A stretch of 64,000 nucleotides of DNA from Neisseriaceae bacterium JH1-16 (GTDB lineage: Bacteria > Pseudomonadota > Gammaproteobacteria > Burkholderiales > Chromobacteriaceae). The notes beneath the pieces were generated by a model. That model was not told the DNA's origin. It was given only the letters and a program-made list of their open reading frames with translations, and ran no database searches. The stretch is from assembly GCA_025989215.1 (NCBI GenBank), contig JAPDNP010000001.1, positions 930,001 to 994,000 of the forward strand, in the 5' to 3' direction. Below, piece after piece: positions 1 to 7,948 of the stretch (positions are counted from its first letter, which is position 1; every line of letters starts with the position of its first letter). The translations under genes and the position numbers were made by a program.

Positions 1-433
1 GGCAGCGATTGGACTGGCTGCCGTTCTGTCCGGGCTGTCGGCGCAGGTGCTGGCCGGCACCAGCAAGGCAACGGCCGCAACTGTCCACGTCCATGGCTCG
101 GCGGTGATCGTCGCGTTTGCCGGCTCGCTGATGCTGTACCTGCGTCTGAGCGGCCGTAGCCGTCCCGAGCGAGTGGCGCTGACGCTGGCCAGCTTCTTAG
201 CCGCGTATTTCGGCGGTCTACTGGCCTCTGAATTGTGGGACATCGGTCCAGGCGGGGTAGGGGTGGCTGGCACCGTCAGCGCCTACCTGGTGGTGCCGCT
301 GCTCGATGCTGCACGAGTTGTTATCAAAGACACGCCCTGGCTGAAGCGGCTGATCTACAGCCGCGTTACCGGCGACAACGATGCAGGCCCCGCCTGCGCT
401 ACCCCGGAGGTATCCAATGCAGATAACCGCTGA
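1..433 (+). CDS. Phage holin, C-terminal part (cut by window edge)
   Basis: The open frame runs in from the left edge, so the true start lies outside the window; a GTG at 47 is only the first internal candidate. The visible protein has hydrophobic segments (about 10 residues after the GTG, then around ALTLASFLAAYFGGLLAS and GVGVAGTVSAYLVVPLL) and a charged, polar tail. This matches small phage holins that open the inner membrane for the endolysin. The next gene, an endolysin, starts inside its last 17 bases, and a spanin follows, so the lysis-cassette context supports the call. The exact holin family is not recognised. Confidence 0.6.
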   Translation, partial: AAIGLAAVLSGLSAQVLAGTSKATAATVHVHGSAVIVAFAGSLMLYLRLSGRSRPERVALTLASFLAAYFGGLLASELWDIGPGGVGVAGTVSAYLVVPLLDAARVVIKDTPWLKRLIYSRVTGDNDAGPACATPEVSNADNR

Positions 434-971
434 CCAATTGGTCGCCATCATGCCCGAAGCCCGGCCCCGCGCCGGGCTTTTTGTTGAGCCACTCAACGCT
501 GCGATGGCCGAGTTCGGCATTGCCGACAACGGTCGTCGTGTCGCCGCGTTCCTGGCGCAGATCGGCCACGAATCTAACCGGCTGCTTTGGACCCGTGAGC
601 GTGGCGGCAATGCCTACCTGGCCAAGTACGACACCGGCAAGCTTGCGACTGCCTTGGGCAACACGCCCGAGGCGGACGGCGACGGCCAGCTGTACTGCGG
701 CCGTGGGCTGATCCAGATCACCGGCCACCGCAACTACCTGCTGTGCGGCACGGCCCTGCAGCTGGATCTGCTCAATCAGCCCTGGCTGTTGGAACAGCCG
801 CTGGCGGCTTGCCGCAGTGCCGGCTGGTTCTGGCACAACAACTACCTGAGCGGGCTGACCGACAAGGATGCGTTCGATACGATCACGCAGCGGATTAACG
901 GTGGCCAGAACGGCCGCGACGATCGCCGTGCGCTGTGGCTCAAGGCGCGGCAGATATTGGAGGTGAAGTGA
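417..971 (+). CDS. Phage endolysin, glycoside hydrolase family 19
   Basis: Peptidoglycan-degrading lysozyme/chitinase-like enzyme of about 184 residues. ATG 417 is chosen because GGAGG lies at 406-410; an upstream in-frame extension to 381 lacks such a site. Family 19 hallmarks are visible: AAFLAQIGHES with the catalytic Glu near the N-terminus, YCGRGLIQITGHRNY in the middle, and TQRINGGQNG near the end. There is no signal peptide, so it should depend on the holin for export. Overlaps the holin end by 17 bases and ends in a TGATG overlap with the spanin gene, which is a typical lysis operon. Confidence 0.9.
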   Translation: MQITADQLVAIMPEARPRAGLFVEPLNAAMAEFGIADNGRRVAAFLAQIGHESNRLLWTRERGGNAYLAKYDTGKLATALGNTPEADGDGQLYCGRGLIQITGHRNYLLCGTALQLDLLNQPWLLEQPLAACRSAGWFWHNNYLSGLTDKDAFDTITQRINGGQNGRDDRRALWLKARQILEVK

Positions 972-1524
972 TGCTGGATACGTTCAAACACTACGGCCGC
1001 GTCATCTGGGTCGTGCTGCTGCTGGCGGTGGCTGGAGGCACCGGCTACCACCTGGGCGCTGGCCGGGTACAGCAGAAGTGGGATCGTGAGCGCGCTGGGC
1101 AGGCTATTTCGGCCCAGGCGGCAGAGCAGGCTGCACGCGTGAAGGAAGGGAAGCTGGCCGCCGCGGTGGCGGCGATCGATATACAGCACAAGGAACTGGC
1201 GAATGCCCAAGCACAAAACGATATCTGCGCCGCCAGCTTGCTGCTGGCTCTCTCCGGGTGCGCGTCCCGGCCCGTTGCCCAGGTTCAGGTAAGCCCGCGG
1301 CTGCCGGCGCCGCCAGCGTGGATGATGGAGCGGCTACAGCCGAACTTGACCCAGCGCTTGCAGAGTCTCTGGTCGGTATCACCAGCGACGGCGACAGCGC
1401 CATCCGGAAGCTGAACGCCGCTCAAGACTATATCGTAGCAGACGGCAACTCAATTTGCTTATTAGTGCGTCATTTGCATAGTTTTATGGCAAAATGCATG
1501 TTTGTTGCAACATCAGCTATGTAA
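971..1524 (+). pseudogene. Frameshifted spanin pair Rz/Rz1
   Basis: ATG 971 overlaps the endolysin stop. Residues 1-80 look like an inner-membrane Rz spanin: one N-terminal membrane anchor (VIWVVLLLAVAGGTGY), then a coiled, Ala/Gln-rich stretch ending AQAQND. From about 1215 this frame runs into a typical Rz1 lipoprotein (LLLALSGCAS, then Pro-rich) and stops at 1414. The normal Rz C-terminus (VDDGAATAELDP, AIRKLNAAQDYI) is found instead in the other frame, up to 1524. A single-base loss near the AAAA at 1215-1218 would explain this. Rz1 is normally nested in the +1 frame of Rz, so the shift has fused inner spanin to outer spanin. Confidence 0.75.
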
Positions 1525-1531
1525 TTTAACG

Positions 1532-2662
1532 ATGCAAAAAATTAATTCCATACAAGCCATGAGAGGTGTTGCTGCTCTTTTGGTAGTTCTTTTTCACGCC
1601 AGGAAGTCGTTGAACTTACCGTTCTACCCATTGGGTGATGCCCTGTTTTCCAGTGGCGCCGCTGGCGTTGATTTGTTTTTCATTATTAGCGGATTAATCA
1701 TGGTGTTAGTAGCATCACGCCAATCAGATACTGATGAGGGTGTCGCTGCAGCTGTCAATTTCCTGATTAATCGCATTTCTCGTGTGGCGCCGCTATACAT
1801 AGTGGCTACTATTGGGGCGGTTTTTCTTCAGAATACTTGGTCGCAAGTTTTTTCTGACCCTGTTGTGGCTGGCAATATGCTAAAGTCACTTCTTTATATT
1901 CCTTTGAATTTGGATGTAGCCCCATTCTATGGGTATGCTTCTTTGCAGGTTGGGTGGACTCTAAACTACGAAATGCTATTTTATTTGTTGTTTGGCGCCT
2001 GTCTTGCTTTTGGCCGATTTCGATACGTCTGTTTCTTCGCTGTAATGTTTACTCTTTTGATAGCCATACCACTATGGAAGCGAGAACTTAGTTTTAACGC
2101 TTACAACCACTATCATTTTTCTATAGCTTATCTTAACATGATGACAAATCCCATAATTTGGGACTTCGTCTTGGGTATGTCTATAGCATTTTTGCTCCGT
2201 GTATTTCCAAAGATGAACAATGAGCTTAGCCTAAACTTAGTTTTGTTGTCGTCGCTCTTTGTTGCGTGGCAATATTTTTCCGGGTTCCGATACGGCCATG
2301 GTCTTGCCGGGTGGGCACCATCGCTTGCGCTTTTGGTTTTCTCTCTAGTACATAGAGAGAAACACTATTCAATCAGAGTTCCTAAAATACTGCAATATCT
2401 CGGGGCAATTTCATTTTCAATTTATTTGTTACACCCATTAGCGCAGAATGTAGTCCCTGCGCTTTTGATTGGTTATGGGTTGAATGATTATTCCTCTGGA
2501 ATTTCGATGGTATTTTTAATGCTGGGCGTTACGATCTTCTTTGCTCACTGGTCGAAAAAAATCATTGAGCAAGCAGTGTCGAATTTCATTAAAGAAAAAT
2601 TGCTCATGATTTCTAATGCTTTTTTCAAATCGCCTCTAGTAGAAATTAAACAAGCAAGTTAA
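1532..2662 (+). CDS. Acyltransferase 3 family membrane protein (probable O-antigen/glycan O-acyltransferase)
   Basis: About 376 residues with roughly ten hydrophobic segments. The N-terminus INSIQAMRGVAALLVVLFHA carries the Arg and His typical of acyltransferase-3 proteins (OafA/OacA type), which transfer acetyl or other acyl groups to surface sugars. ATG 1532 fits the family N-terminus better than an upstream TTG at 1502. The gene is clearly AT-richer than the lysis genes before it, and it lies between phage segments, so it looks like a lysogenic conversion (moron) gene that alters the host surface. The substrate cannot be read from sequence. Confidence 0.85.
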   Translation: MQKINSIQAMRGVAALLVVLFHARKSLNLPFYPLGDALFSSGAAGVDLFFIISGLIMVLVASRQSDTDEGVAAAVNFLINRISRVAPLYIVATIGAVFLQNTWSQVFSDPVVAGNMLKSLLYIPLNLDVAPFYGYASLQVGWTLNYEMLFYLLFGACLAFGRFRYVCFFAVMFTLLIAIPLWKRELSFNAYNHYHFSIAYLNMMTNPIIWDFVLGMSIAFLLRVFPKMNNELSLNLVLLSSLFVAWQYFSGFRYGHGLAGWAPSLALLVFSLVHREKHYSIRVPKILQYLGAISFSIYLLHPLAQNVVPALLIGYGLNDYSSGISMVFLMLGVTIFFAHWSKKIIEQAVSNFIKEKLLMISNAFFKSPLVEIKQAS

Positions 2663-2725
2663 TGGTTATGATCGACAATTTAATGGTATGGAGAGATGAG
2701 CCGGGGCATGCGGTCGTGCCGCGCT

Positions 2726-3145
2726 GCCAACTCTCCTATGGCGTCAACGGTGACGATGTAGACACGGACGAACGATCGGCCGAACTCGGCGGTGATGTAG
2801 CTGTACGGCCGTATCAATGCACCTTGAGGAGTTCGTCGAGACTGGTCGTGTAGCGCGGGGAGCGGCTTCCTGGCGCATCTGCCAATTGCTCCCCAGCCCC
2901 TCCGCGCCCAAGTAGAGCATGTTCCGACCGTAGTTGTGGTTGATCGCGTCCAGGGGGGAGCATCAGCGCCTGCCGGCGTGGGTCAGGGGCTTGCCGAACA
3001 AATGTTGCTAGGCTGTATCAGCGGCACACTGACCCACTTCTGGTACTTCAGATCCTGCGCGCGGAACCGGTTGGTTGTGATGAACACGCAGACTTCCAGC
3101 GCGGTGCTGTGCTGTGCTAATGGCGGAGTTTCTCGGTGGCTCGTG
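2726..3145 (-). pseudogene. umuC 3'-end remnant, copy 1
   Basis: Decayed, internally deleted copy of the segment at 5409-5955, in the same orientation. The minus strand encodes broken pieces of the UmuC (DNA polymerase V) C-terminal region, but no continuous frame remains. Relative to copy 2 it lacks about 118 bases (the equivalent of roughly 5696-5813) and differs at many single positions. No functional gene is supported. The rest of the gap 2663-3365 holds only short, unconvincing frames; 3230-3365 is AT-rich and I see nothing in it. Confidence 0.65.
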
Positions 3146-3365
3146 CAGCGTGATGAGCAACCGACGCGGTCAGGGTATCCAGATACTCGACCATTTCGCT
3201 GAACGAGTGGTTGCTTAATTATGCTATAACGTTACTCATTACATTTTCATAATTCCAATTGGCTATGCCATTTATCTCGATGAACAGAGGTCTAGCCGCC
3301 TCTGCCAATCGTGGCAAGATTTCTCTGCCCATCGATAGAAATCAGCAAGAACCAATTAAATTATT

Positions 3366-5321
3366 TTAACCATTATCCTCAAAAACATTCCGGAACATCG
3401 GGACAAGCAAACGGTTACCATGCTCAGAAAGATGACTTGCATCATAGTAAAGCGGTCGCCCTTCCTTAGAACCATAGCAACGATTATTATCACAAAGATA
3501 TGGCAGCGGATTCAGTATTTTTGCGCCACATTTATTCTGCGCCTCATCCTGAATCTTCCAAACGAACGAATGACGCTCATGATAGTCGCTTAGAGATATT
3601 GAAACATCGTACTCAACACCAAACATCAACGCACGTGACATTATTCGCGGCACGTGCACTGGCATTTCAGGGAAAGGGCGAACTAGGTAGACCGGGTGTC
3701 TTGCCGCAATTTTGCAAACCGTGCCAATAAAATGCCTACTATAATCATTAAGGAACTCAGGCTCTGCCGCGGAGTATCTTTTCGAAAAATAAACATAAGG
3801 TGTGTTTTTGGGGAAATTCCAGCCACCCTCATCGCCCAATGCGTAGGATGACGATCTATTAACAACTACAACAGGAATCCCGGATTTAATCGACTCCAGT
3901 TTATTGAGCGCCCATTCATTAAATTCTTTGCAGTTTCTGTCGCTACTAACAGTATTCGCTCCCTCAATCGTCGGACAGCTTGCGTAGGCCCACTCTTGGA
4001 CGCCTTGATTTTCATTGGGTAAAGATTCGGCAACAGCATTTACTACGGCGTCCGCATGACTATCCCCAAGTACAATTGCTGAAAGTTCACTACCGCCATA
4101 GCTGCAGGAGCGGCCCTCAACTCCATGGCTAATCAAGCACTCACTCTGCCTTGGATTCCTATTGTATAGCTCTTTCACTGTAGCTGTAACAACACTAGGG
4201 ATTCTATCTGGGTACCCAGAGTTAAATATAGAACTTGCTCCATTAAATGCAGAGAATGCGGCAACGAATAAAATCAAAAATCCGATTAAAGGATTTTGTC
4301 CAGACAGAATAATTCGGCAGCGATCCTCAAATAACTTTCGGGAACCCCACCCAAAAATCAAGGTCATAAATAAACCAGTGACAACCCAAAAATAATTAGA
4401 TTGCTGCTGCATGTAAACAATCGACACCACAATCGGCCAATGCCATAGATATATGGAATAAGAGTTACGACCGACCCATTGCATGGGTTTATTGTCAAGA
4501 ATAAAAGACTTTTCTGCATTCGCGGCTATAACCATGACTGCGCCGGCTACTGGAATTAACGTGTAAGTCCCTGGCCAAACAAAAGACTTGTCAAAAGAAA
4601 AAATAGAAGCAAAAATCAAGAGCAGGCCTAATGGCTGAGTGAATTTACTTACAGCAGACCTTGAGCTCAACACTGAATGAAAAACAAAAACCAATCCCCC
4701 CGCAATCATTTCCCATGCTCGGGTTTGCAGTGAATAAAAATTCACGACAGGCTTTGAACTGGCAAAAACAATAGAAGCACAAAAAGCTACAACCCCGCCA
4801 ATGACCATTGCAGCAATAAAAGCTCTTCTATCTGTGGAAAGCTTTCGCGTTACGACTGCAAACAATGGAAAGATCAAATAAAATTGCCATTCAACAGAAA
4901 GAGACCACGTATGAAGAAGCCACTTATCTATCGTGGCAACATCGAAATAACCGGCCTCGTTAATGAATTTTACATTAGATAAAAACAGCAAGCTGTATCT
5001 GACTTGGCTACCAAGTTCACTGTATTCATCAGCGGGCAGAGCTAGCCATCCCAGTAAGAGTAAGATACTGCATAATGCTATAAGTGCTGGGGCAATTCTC
5101 TTTGCTCGAGCCCAATAGAATAGCAGTATTGAGAAACTATTATTTTCAATACCCTCCAGCACAATTTTTGTCATCAAGAAGCCTGATATTACAAAGAAAA
5201 CATCAACCCCGACAAAGCCCCCATTAAAACCTAAAATATCGAAATGATATAAAACAACCGCAGCAACCGCAATTGCCCTCAGTCCATTAATGTCACTTCT
5301 ATAGCCGTTATTATTTATCAC
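3366..5321 (-). CDS. OafA-type acyltransferase with C-terminal SGNH domain
   Basis: 651 residues. The N-terminal 350 or so form an acyltransferase-3 membrane domain (RSDINGLRAIAVAAVVLYHF, then FFVISGFLMTKIV and WSLSVEWQFYLIFPLF). The C-terminal part is a predicted periplasmic SGNH domain: IVLGDSHADAV carries the nucleophile block and YDASHLSEHG the Asp-x-x-His block. Such fusions O-acetylate lipopolysaccharide or other envelope glycans. AT-rich and flanked by two direct copies of the umuC remnant, so it was probably brought in as a cassette. A second, different acyltransferase lies at 1532-2662, which points to surface modification as the role of this island. Confidence 0.9.
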   Translation of the reverse strand: MINNNGYRSDINGLRAIAVAAVVLYHFDILGFNGGFVGVDVFFVISGFLMTKIVLEGIENNSFSILLFYWARAKRIAPALIALCSILLLLGWLALPADEYSELGSQVRYSLLFLSNVKFINEAGYFDVATIDKWLLHTWSLSVEWQFYLIFPLFAVVTRKLSTDRRAFIAAMVIGGVVAFCASIVFASSKPVVNFYSLQTRAWEMIAGGLVFVFHSVLSSRSAVSKFTQPLGLLLIFASIFSFDKSFVWPGTYTLIPVAGAVMVIAANAEKSFILDNKPMQWVGRNSYSIYLWHWPIVVSIVYMQQQSNYFWVVTGLFMTLIFGWGSRKLFEDRCRIILSGQNPLIGFLILFVAAFSAFNGASSIFNSGYPDRIPSVVTATVKELYNRNPRQSECLISHGVEGRSCSYGGSELSAIVLGDSHADAVVNAVAESLPNENQGVQEWAYASCPTIEGANTVSSDRNCKEFNEWALNKLESIKSGIPVVVVNRSSSYALGDEGGWNFPKNTPYVYFSKRYSAAEPEFLNDYSRHFIGTVCKIAARHPVYLVRPFPEMPVHVPRIMSRALMFGVEYDVSISLSDYHERHSFVWKIQDEAQNKCGAKILNPLPYLCDNNRCYGSKEGRPLYYDASHLSEHGNRLLVPMFRNVFEDNG

Positions 5322-5408
5322 AATACCATACCTTAAATCAGATAATATTCATTTCAATTATGCCACAAATTAATGGATGAATTAACCTGTTCAGCCACCG
5401 GTCACGCA

Positions 5409-5955
5409 GCCAACTCGCCTATGCCGTCTACGGTGACGATGTAGACACGGACGGACGGACGAACGATCGGCCGAGCTCGGCGGTGAAGATGTAGTACGAC
5501 CGTGTCAATGCACCTTGAGTAGTTCGTCGAGATGGGGCGTGTAGCGTGGGGAGCGGCTTTCCTGGCGCATCTGCCAATTGCTCCCCAGCCCCTCCGCGCC
5601 CAAGTGGAGCATGTTCCGCCCGTAGTTGTGATTGATGGCGTCCAGGGTGCGCATCAGCGCCTGGCGACGTGGGTCAGGGGGCTTGCCGAACAAGTCGTCT
5701 TGAATAGCACTATCCGATCTCCCTGAGTATCACGCCAGCCTTCTTGTAGTTGAGGCCTGGCAGATAGATGCTCCTGAGGCCATGCAGTGCCGCGCGGGTG
5801 ATCAGGATGGTGTCGTTGCTAGGCTGTATCAGTGGCACACTGACCCACTGCTGGTACTGCAGATCTTGCGCGCGGAACCGGTTGGTGATGATGAACACGC
5901 AGACTTCCAGCGCGGTGCTGTGCTGATGGCGGAGCTTCTCGGTGGCCCGGGCGGC
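5409..5955 (-). pseudogene. umuC 3'-end remnant, copy 2
   Basis: Reading leftwards, the first frame gives EKLRHQHSTALEVCVFIITN and then SLIYLPGLNYKKAG-like text (GLRSIYLPGLNYKKAGVILR), which matches the late part of UmuC. After a one-base slip near 5705-5712 the next frame continues DDLFGKPPDPRRQALMRTLD and ends with SPRYTPHLDELLKVH at 5505, the UmuC C-terminal domain. The N-terminal two thirds (polymerase palm) are absent; at about 5950 the sequence switches to an HAF-repeat gene on the other strand. It is therefore a truncated, frameshifted pseudogene. Together with 2726-3145 it forms a direct repeat around the acyltransferase. Confidence 0.75.
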
Positions 5956-6333
5956 AAGGCTTCGCAGGCGAGCGGCCTCAACGCCAATGGACAAGTGGCC
6001 GGTAACGCCCAACTCGCCAGTGGCCTGTGGCCTGGGCATGCATTCTCCTGGACATCGACTGGTGGACGAGTCGACCTCGGGACACTGGGTGGCAAAGCCT
6101 CCTCCGCGGCGGCGATCAATAGCAGCGGGCAAGTGGTTGGCTCGGCGCAAACCACCAGTGGTGAATGGCGCGCCTACGTGTGGACCGCTTCTGATGGTTT
6201 GATCGACCTGAATAGTCGCATTCCAAGTGCTCCAGCCGGCACTAGACTGATCGCTGCAGTGGCCATCTCGGATAACGGCGCCATCATGGCGCTCTCTAAC
6301 AAAGGGTTGTGTCTCCTGCAACCTAGTCCATAA
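5950..6333 (+). pseudogene. 3' fragment of an HAF-repeat extracellular protein
   Basis: From about 5950 the plus-strand frame reads two HAF-type repeats: ASGLNANGQVAGNAQ with HAFSWTSTGGRVDLGTLGG, then AAAINSSGQVVGSAQ with RAYVWTASDGLIDLN, ending at TAA 6331-6333. These repeats are typical of secreted or surface proteins with probable beta-propeller structure. The frame upstream of 5950 is antisense to umuC and not HAF-like, so the 5' part has been lost at a recombination joint. No start codon or ribosome site belongs to it. Confidence 0.65.
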
Positions 6334-6344
6334 GCCCCCTCAAA

Positions 6345-6376
6345 CAGAACAGGGCGCTGATAAGCGCCCTGTTCTG
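6345..6376 (+). terminator. Strong hairpin after the HAF-repeat fragment
   Basis: Perfect 14-base inverted repeat (CAGAACAGGGCGCT and its complement) with a 4-base loop, 12 bases after the stop codon. There is no run of T, so termination strength is uncertain. Confidence 0.6.
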
Positions 6377-6520
6377 GTGCAGTCAAATGGGTAATGGACT
6401 CTCCCTCATGTGCGGTTATAGCCATCTAAAATTGAGTTTTAGATTAGTCTGAATGCCTTATGCAGCAAGGGGGCGAAAACCATGCCAATGACACTTTTAT
6501 TAGATAGCCCACCATCCTGA

Positions 6521-6606
6521 GCCATTGTCTGTAGCTGGTTTCGGGATGGTAGAACTTCTAACTTGTAATCAGAAGGTCGAGGGTTCGACTCCTTTCACCG
6601 GCACCA
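6521..6606 (+). pseudogene. Degenerate tRNA-Thr (UGU) pseudogene
   Basis: The 3' half is tRNA-like: anticodon loop CTTGTAA (anticodon UGU) on a stem with one A-C mismatch, T loop TTCGACT on a GAGGG/CCTTT stem with G-U pairs, acceptor strand CACCGGC, discriminator A and encoded CCA at 6604-6606. The 5' acceptor strand GCCATTG at 6521 pairs at only 5 of 7 positions, and the D arm is enlarged and disordered. A functional tRNA is unlikely. It could be a tRNA used and damaged by an integrating element. Confidence 0.65.
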
Positions 6607-6649
6607 AATACAGACGGGCCTTGCAGCAATGCAAGGCCCGTCTGTATTT
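6606..6649 (+). terminator. Long hairpin directly after the tRNA pseudogene
   Basis: 20-base perfect inverted repeat (AAATACAGACGGGCCTTGCA and complement) with a 4-base loop, followed by CGCGTTTT. This looks like the original terminator of the tRNA unit. Confidence 0.75.
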
Positions 6650-7042
6650 CGCGTTTTAGACAGTTACGCCTAATATCATTCGCGAAGTTCCTCGCTACTT
6701 AACACCCTAGTCCTTTCCTGGAAATGCTCCAGACCTTAAGCGCCCGCTGTAACGCGGCGCGCATATTGGCACTGTTTTGCACGGGAATTGGCACTGGGGC
6801 CAGGAGCCATACTTAGATGTTTTGCGCAGGTTTTGGCACTGAGAATTGACAGTTAGCCCCCATGGGGTGAACCCGCGTTCTGGCCAGTCGGCTAGTCGAT
6901 CAAAAATGAGTATGCTTATGGCATTTGTCATTCGTGCATTCTTGCAATTTGGTGGATATGATTGGAAGCGGAAACTACGCAGCGGCTGCGACTACGCTTC
7001 CGCGTTTCCATCCTCTTTCCAACAAAAACATGGGTGGTGGTA

Positions 7043-7334
7043 CATGCCGCATTCTTTTGAAGGCTTCAACCTTTCCGACGAAGCTGAAGTCCTTGCTCGC
7101 AAGGAAAGCTCCTCCAAGAAGCTGGGTGTGCGAGGGCTCAACCCTCAAGGGCAAGGTATTGTCTTCGCTGTCATTGACCTTGCGTACGGGTACACGAATG
7201 AGAACGCAGAAGGGGTTCTCGGCATCATTCGCGATCCGGGAGCGACAACCCCCAAGACGCTTACCGACGCCACCCAGATTGCGAACTATGTTGTGCAACT
7301 TCAGAAAGTGCTCGACATCCCTGTGGCCGTTTAA
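7043..7334 (+). CDS. Hypothetical protein, possibly a C-terminal remnant
   Basis: Not recognised. The open frame starts as far back as 6846, but its first part is not protein-like; ATG 7043, with a GGGTGG stretch a few bases upstream, gives 96 residues. The visible text (GQGIVFAVIDLAYGYTNENA, then TDATQIANYVVQLQKVLDIP) has ordinary globular composition. A good plus-strand terminator follows at 7394-7435, which supports transcription in this direction. It sits between the tRNA pseudogene and the prophage tail end and may be a fragment of a larger gene. Confidence 0.35.
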
Positions 7335-7393
7335 ACCAAGTGCCACCCTTGAGGGGGCTTAGCCTCATCAGGCTTGGCTCATAAGCATGCACA

Positions 7394-7435
7394 AGCGACT
7401 GGCTCGGTGTTTCTCATCAAACCGGTCGCTTTTTT
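7394..7435 (+). terminator. Rho-independent terminator
   Basis: Stem AGCGACTGG / CCGGTCGCT (one G-T pair) with a 19-base loop, followed by six T. Points rightward, away from the hypothetical gene and against the phage tail operon. Confidence 0.7.
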
Positions 7436-7442
7436 CATAGCC

Positions 7443-7940
7443 TTACGGCTGTTCTTTCGGCCAGGCCACGGCCTCCACTGCCTCGACCGTCTCCGCCCGG
7501 CCAATCTCCTCTCTCAGTGCGCGCGCCGTCGCGTGCAGGCCGGCGGCGTAGGTGGCCAGCGCCACCGGCAGGCCAAACACGCCATCTGCGTCTAAGGGCA
7601 CGATGCTGTTGTCCGCGGCGGCCCAATCAATCTCGAACGGGGTGTTGGTGGCCTTGGCCGACTGCGCGGCCAAGGCGGCCGAAGTGATGCGCTGCACGCT
7701 TCGCGGGTCGCTGTCGAAGACCTTGCCCTGGTAGGGGAAGCCGGCTGCCTCCAGCCGGTCACGCTCGTCGCTAATGCGTTCCTTGGCGGCGTCTTTGGCC
7801 TCCTGCAGCGAGACAGCCGGTTCGGCATTGGCCAGTTCTTCGTCGCTCGGCCACCAGCGATGGCCGCGTGGGATGATCGCCCCGTCGTCGAGACGAATGA
7901 TCTGGTCCGGGTTACCGGTCAATTTGAAGCCGGACATCAT
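7443..7940 (-). CDS. Tail fibre assembly protein (Mu-like prophage)
   Basis: About 165 residues. An ATG at 7952 overlaps the tail fibre stop, but AAAGGA lies just upstream of the ATG at 7940, which is preferred. The middle (EAKDAAKERISDERDRLEAA, then FPYQGKVFDSDPRSVQRIT) is the DUF4376-type segment found in tail fibre assembly chaperones, which help fold and attach the host-binding fibre. Last gene of the prophage late operon. Confidence 0.8.
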   Translation of the reverse strand: MMSGFKLTGNPDQIIRLDDGAIIPRGHRWWPSDEELANAEPAVSLQEAKDAAKERISDERDRLEAAGFPYQGKVFDSDPRSVQRITSAALAAQSAKATNTPFEIDWAAADNSIVPLDADGVFGLPVALATYAAGLHATARALREEIGRAETVEAVEAVAWPKEQP

Positions 7941-7948
7941 TGTTCCTT

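Noticed and set aside
2662-3202. Short plus-strand frames in the umuC remnant
   Set aside because: They are antisense to the decayed umuC segment and have no protein-like features.
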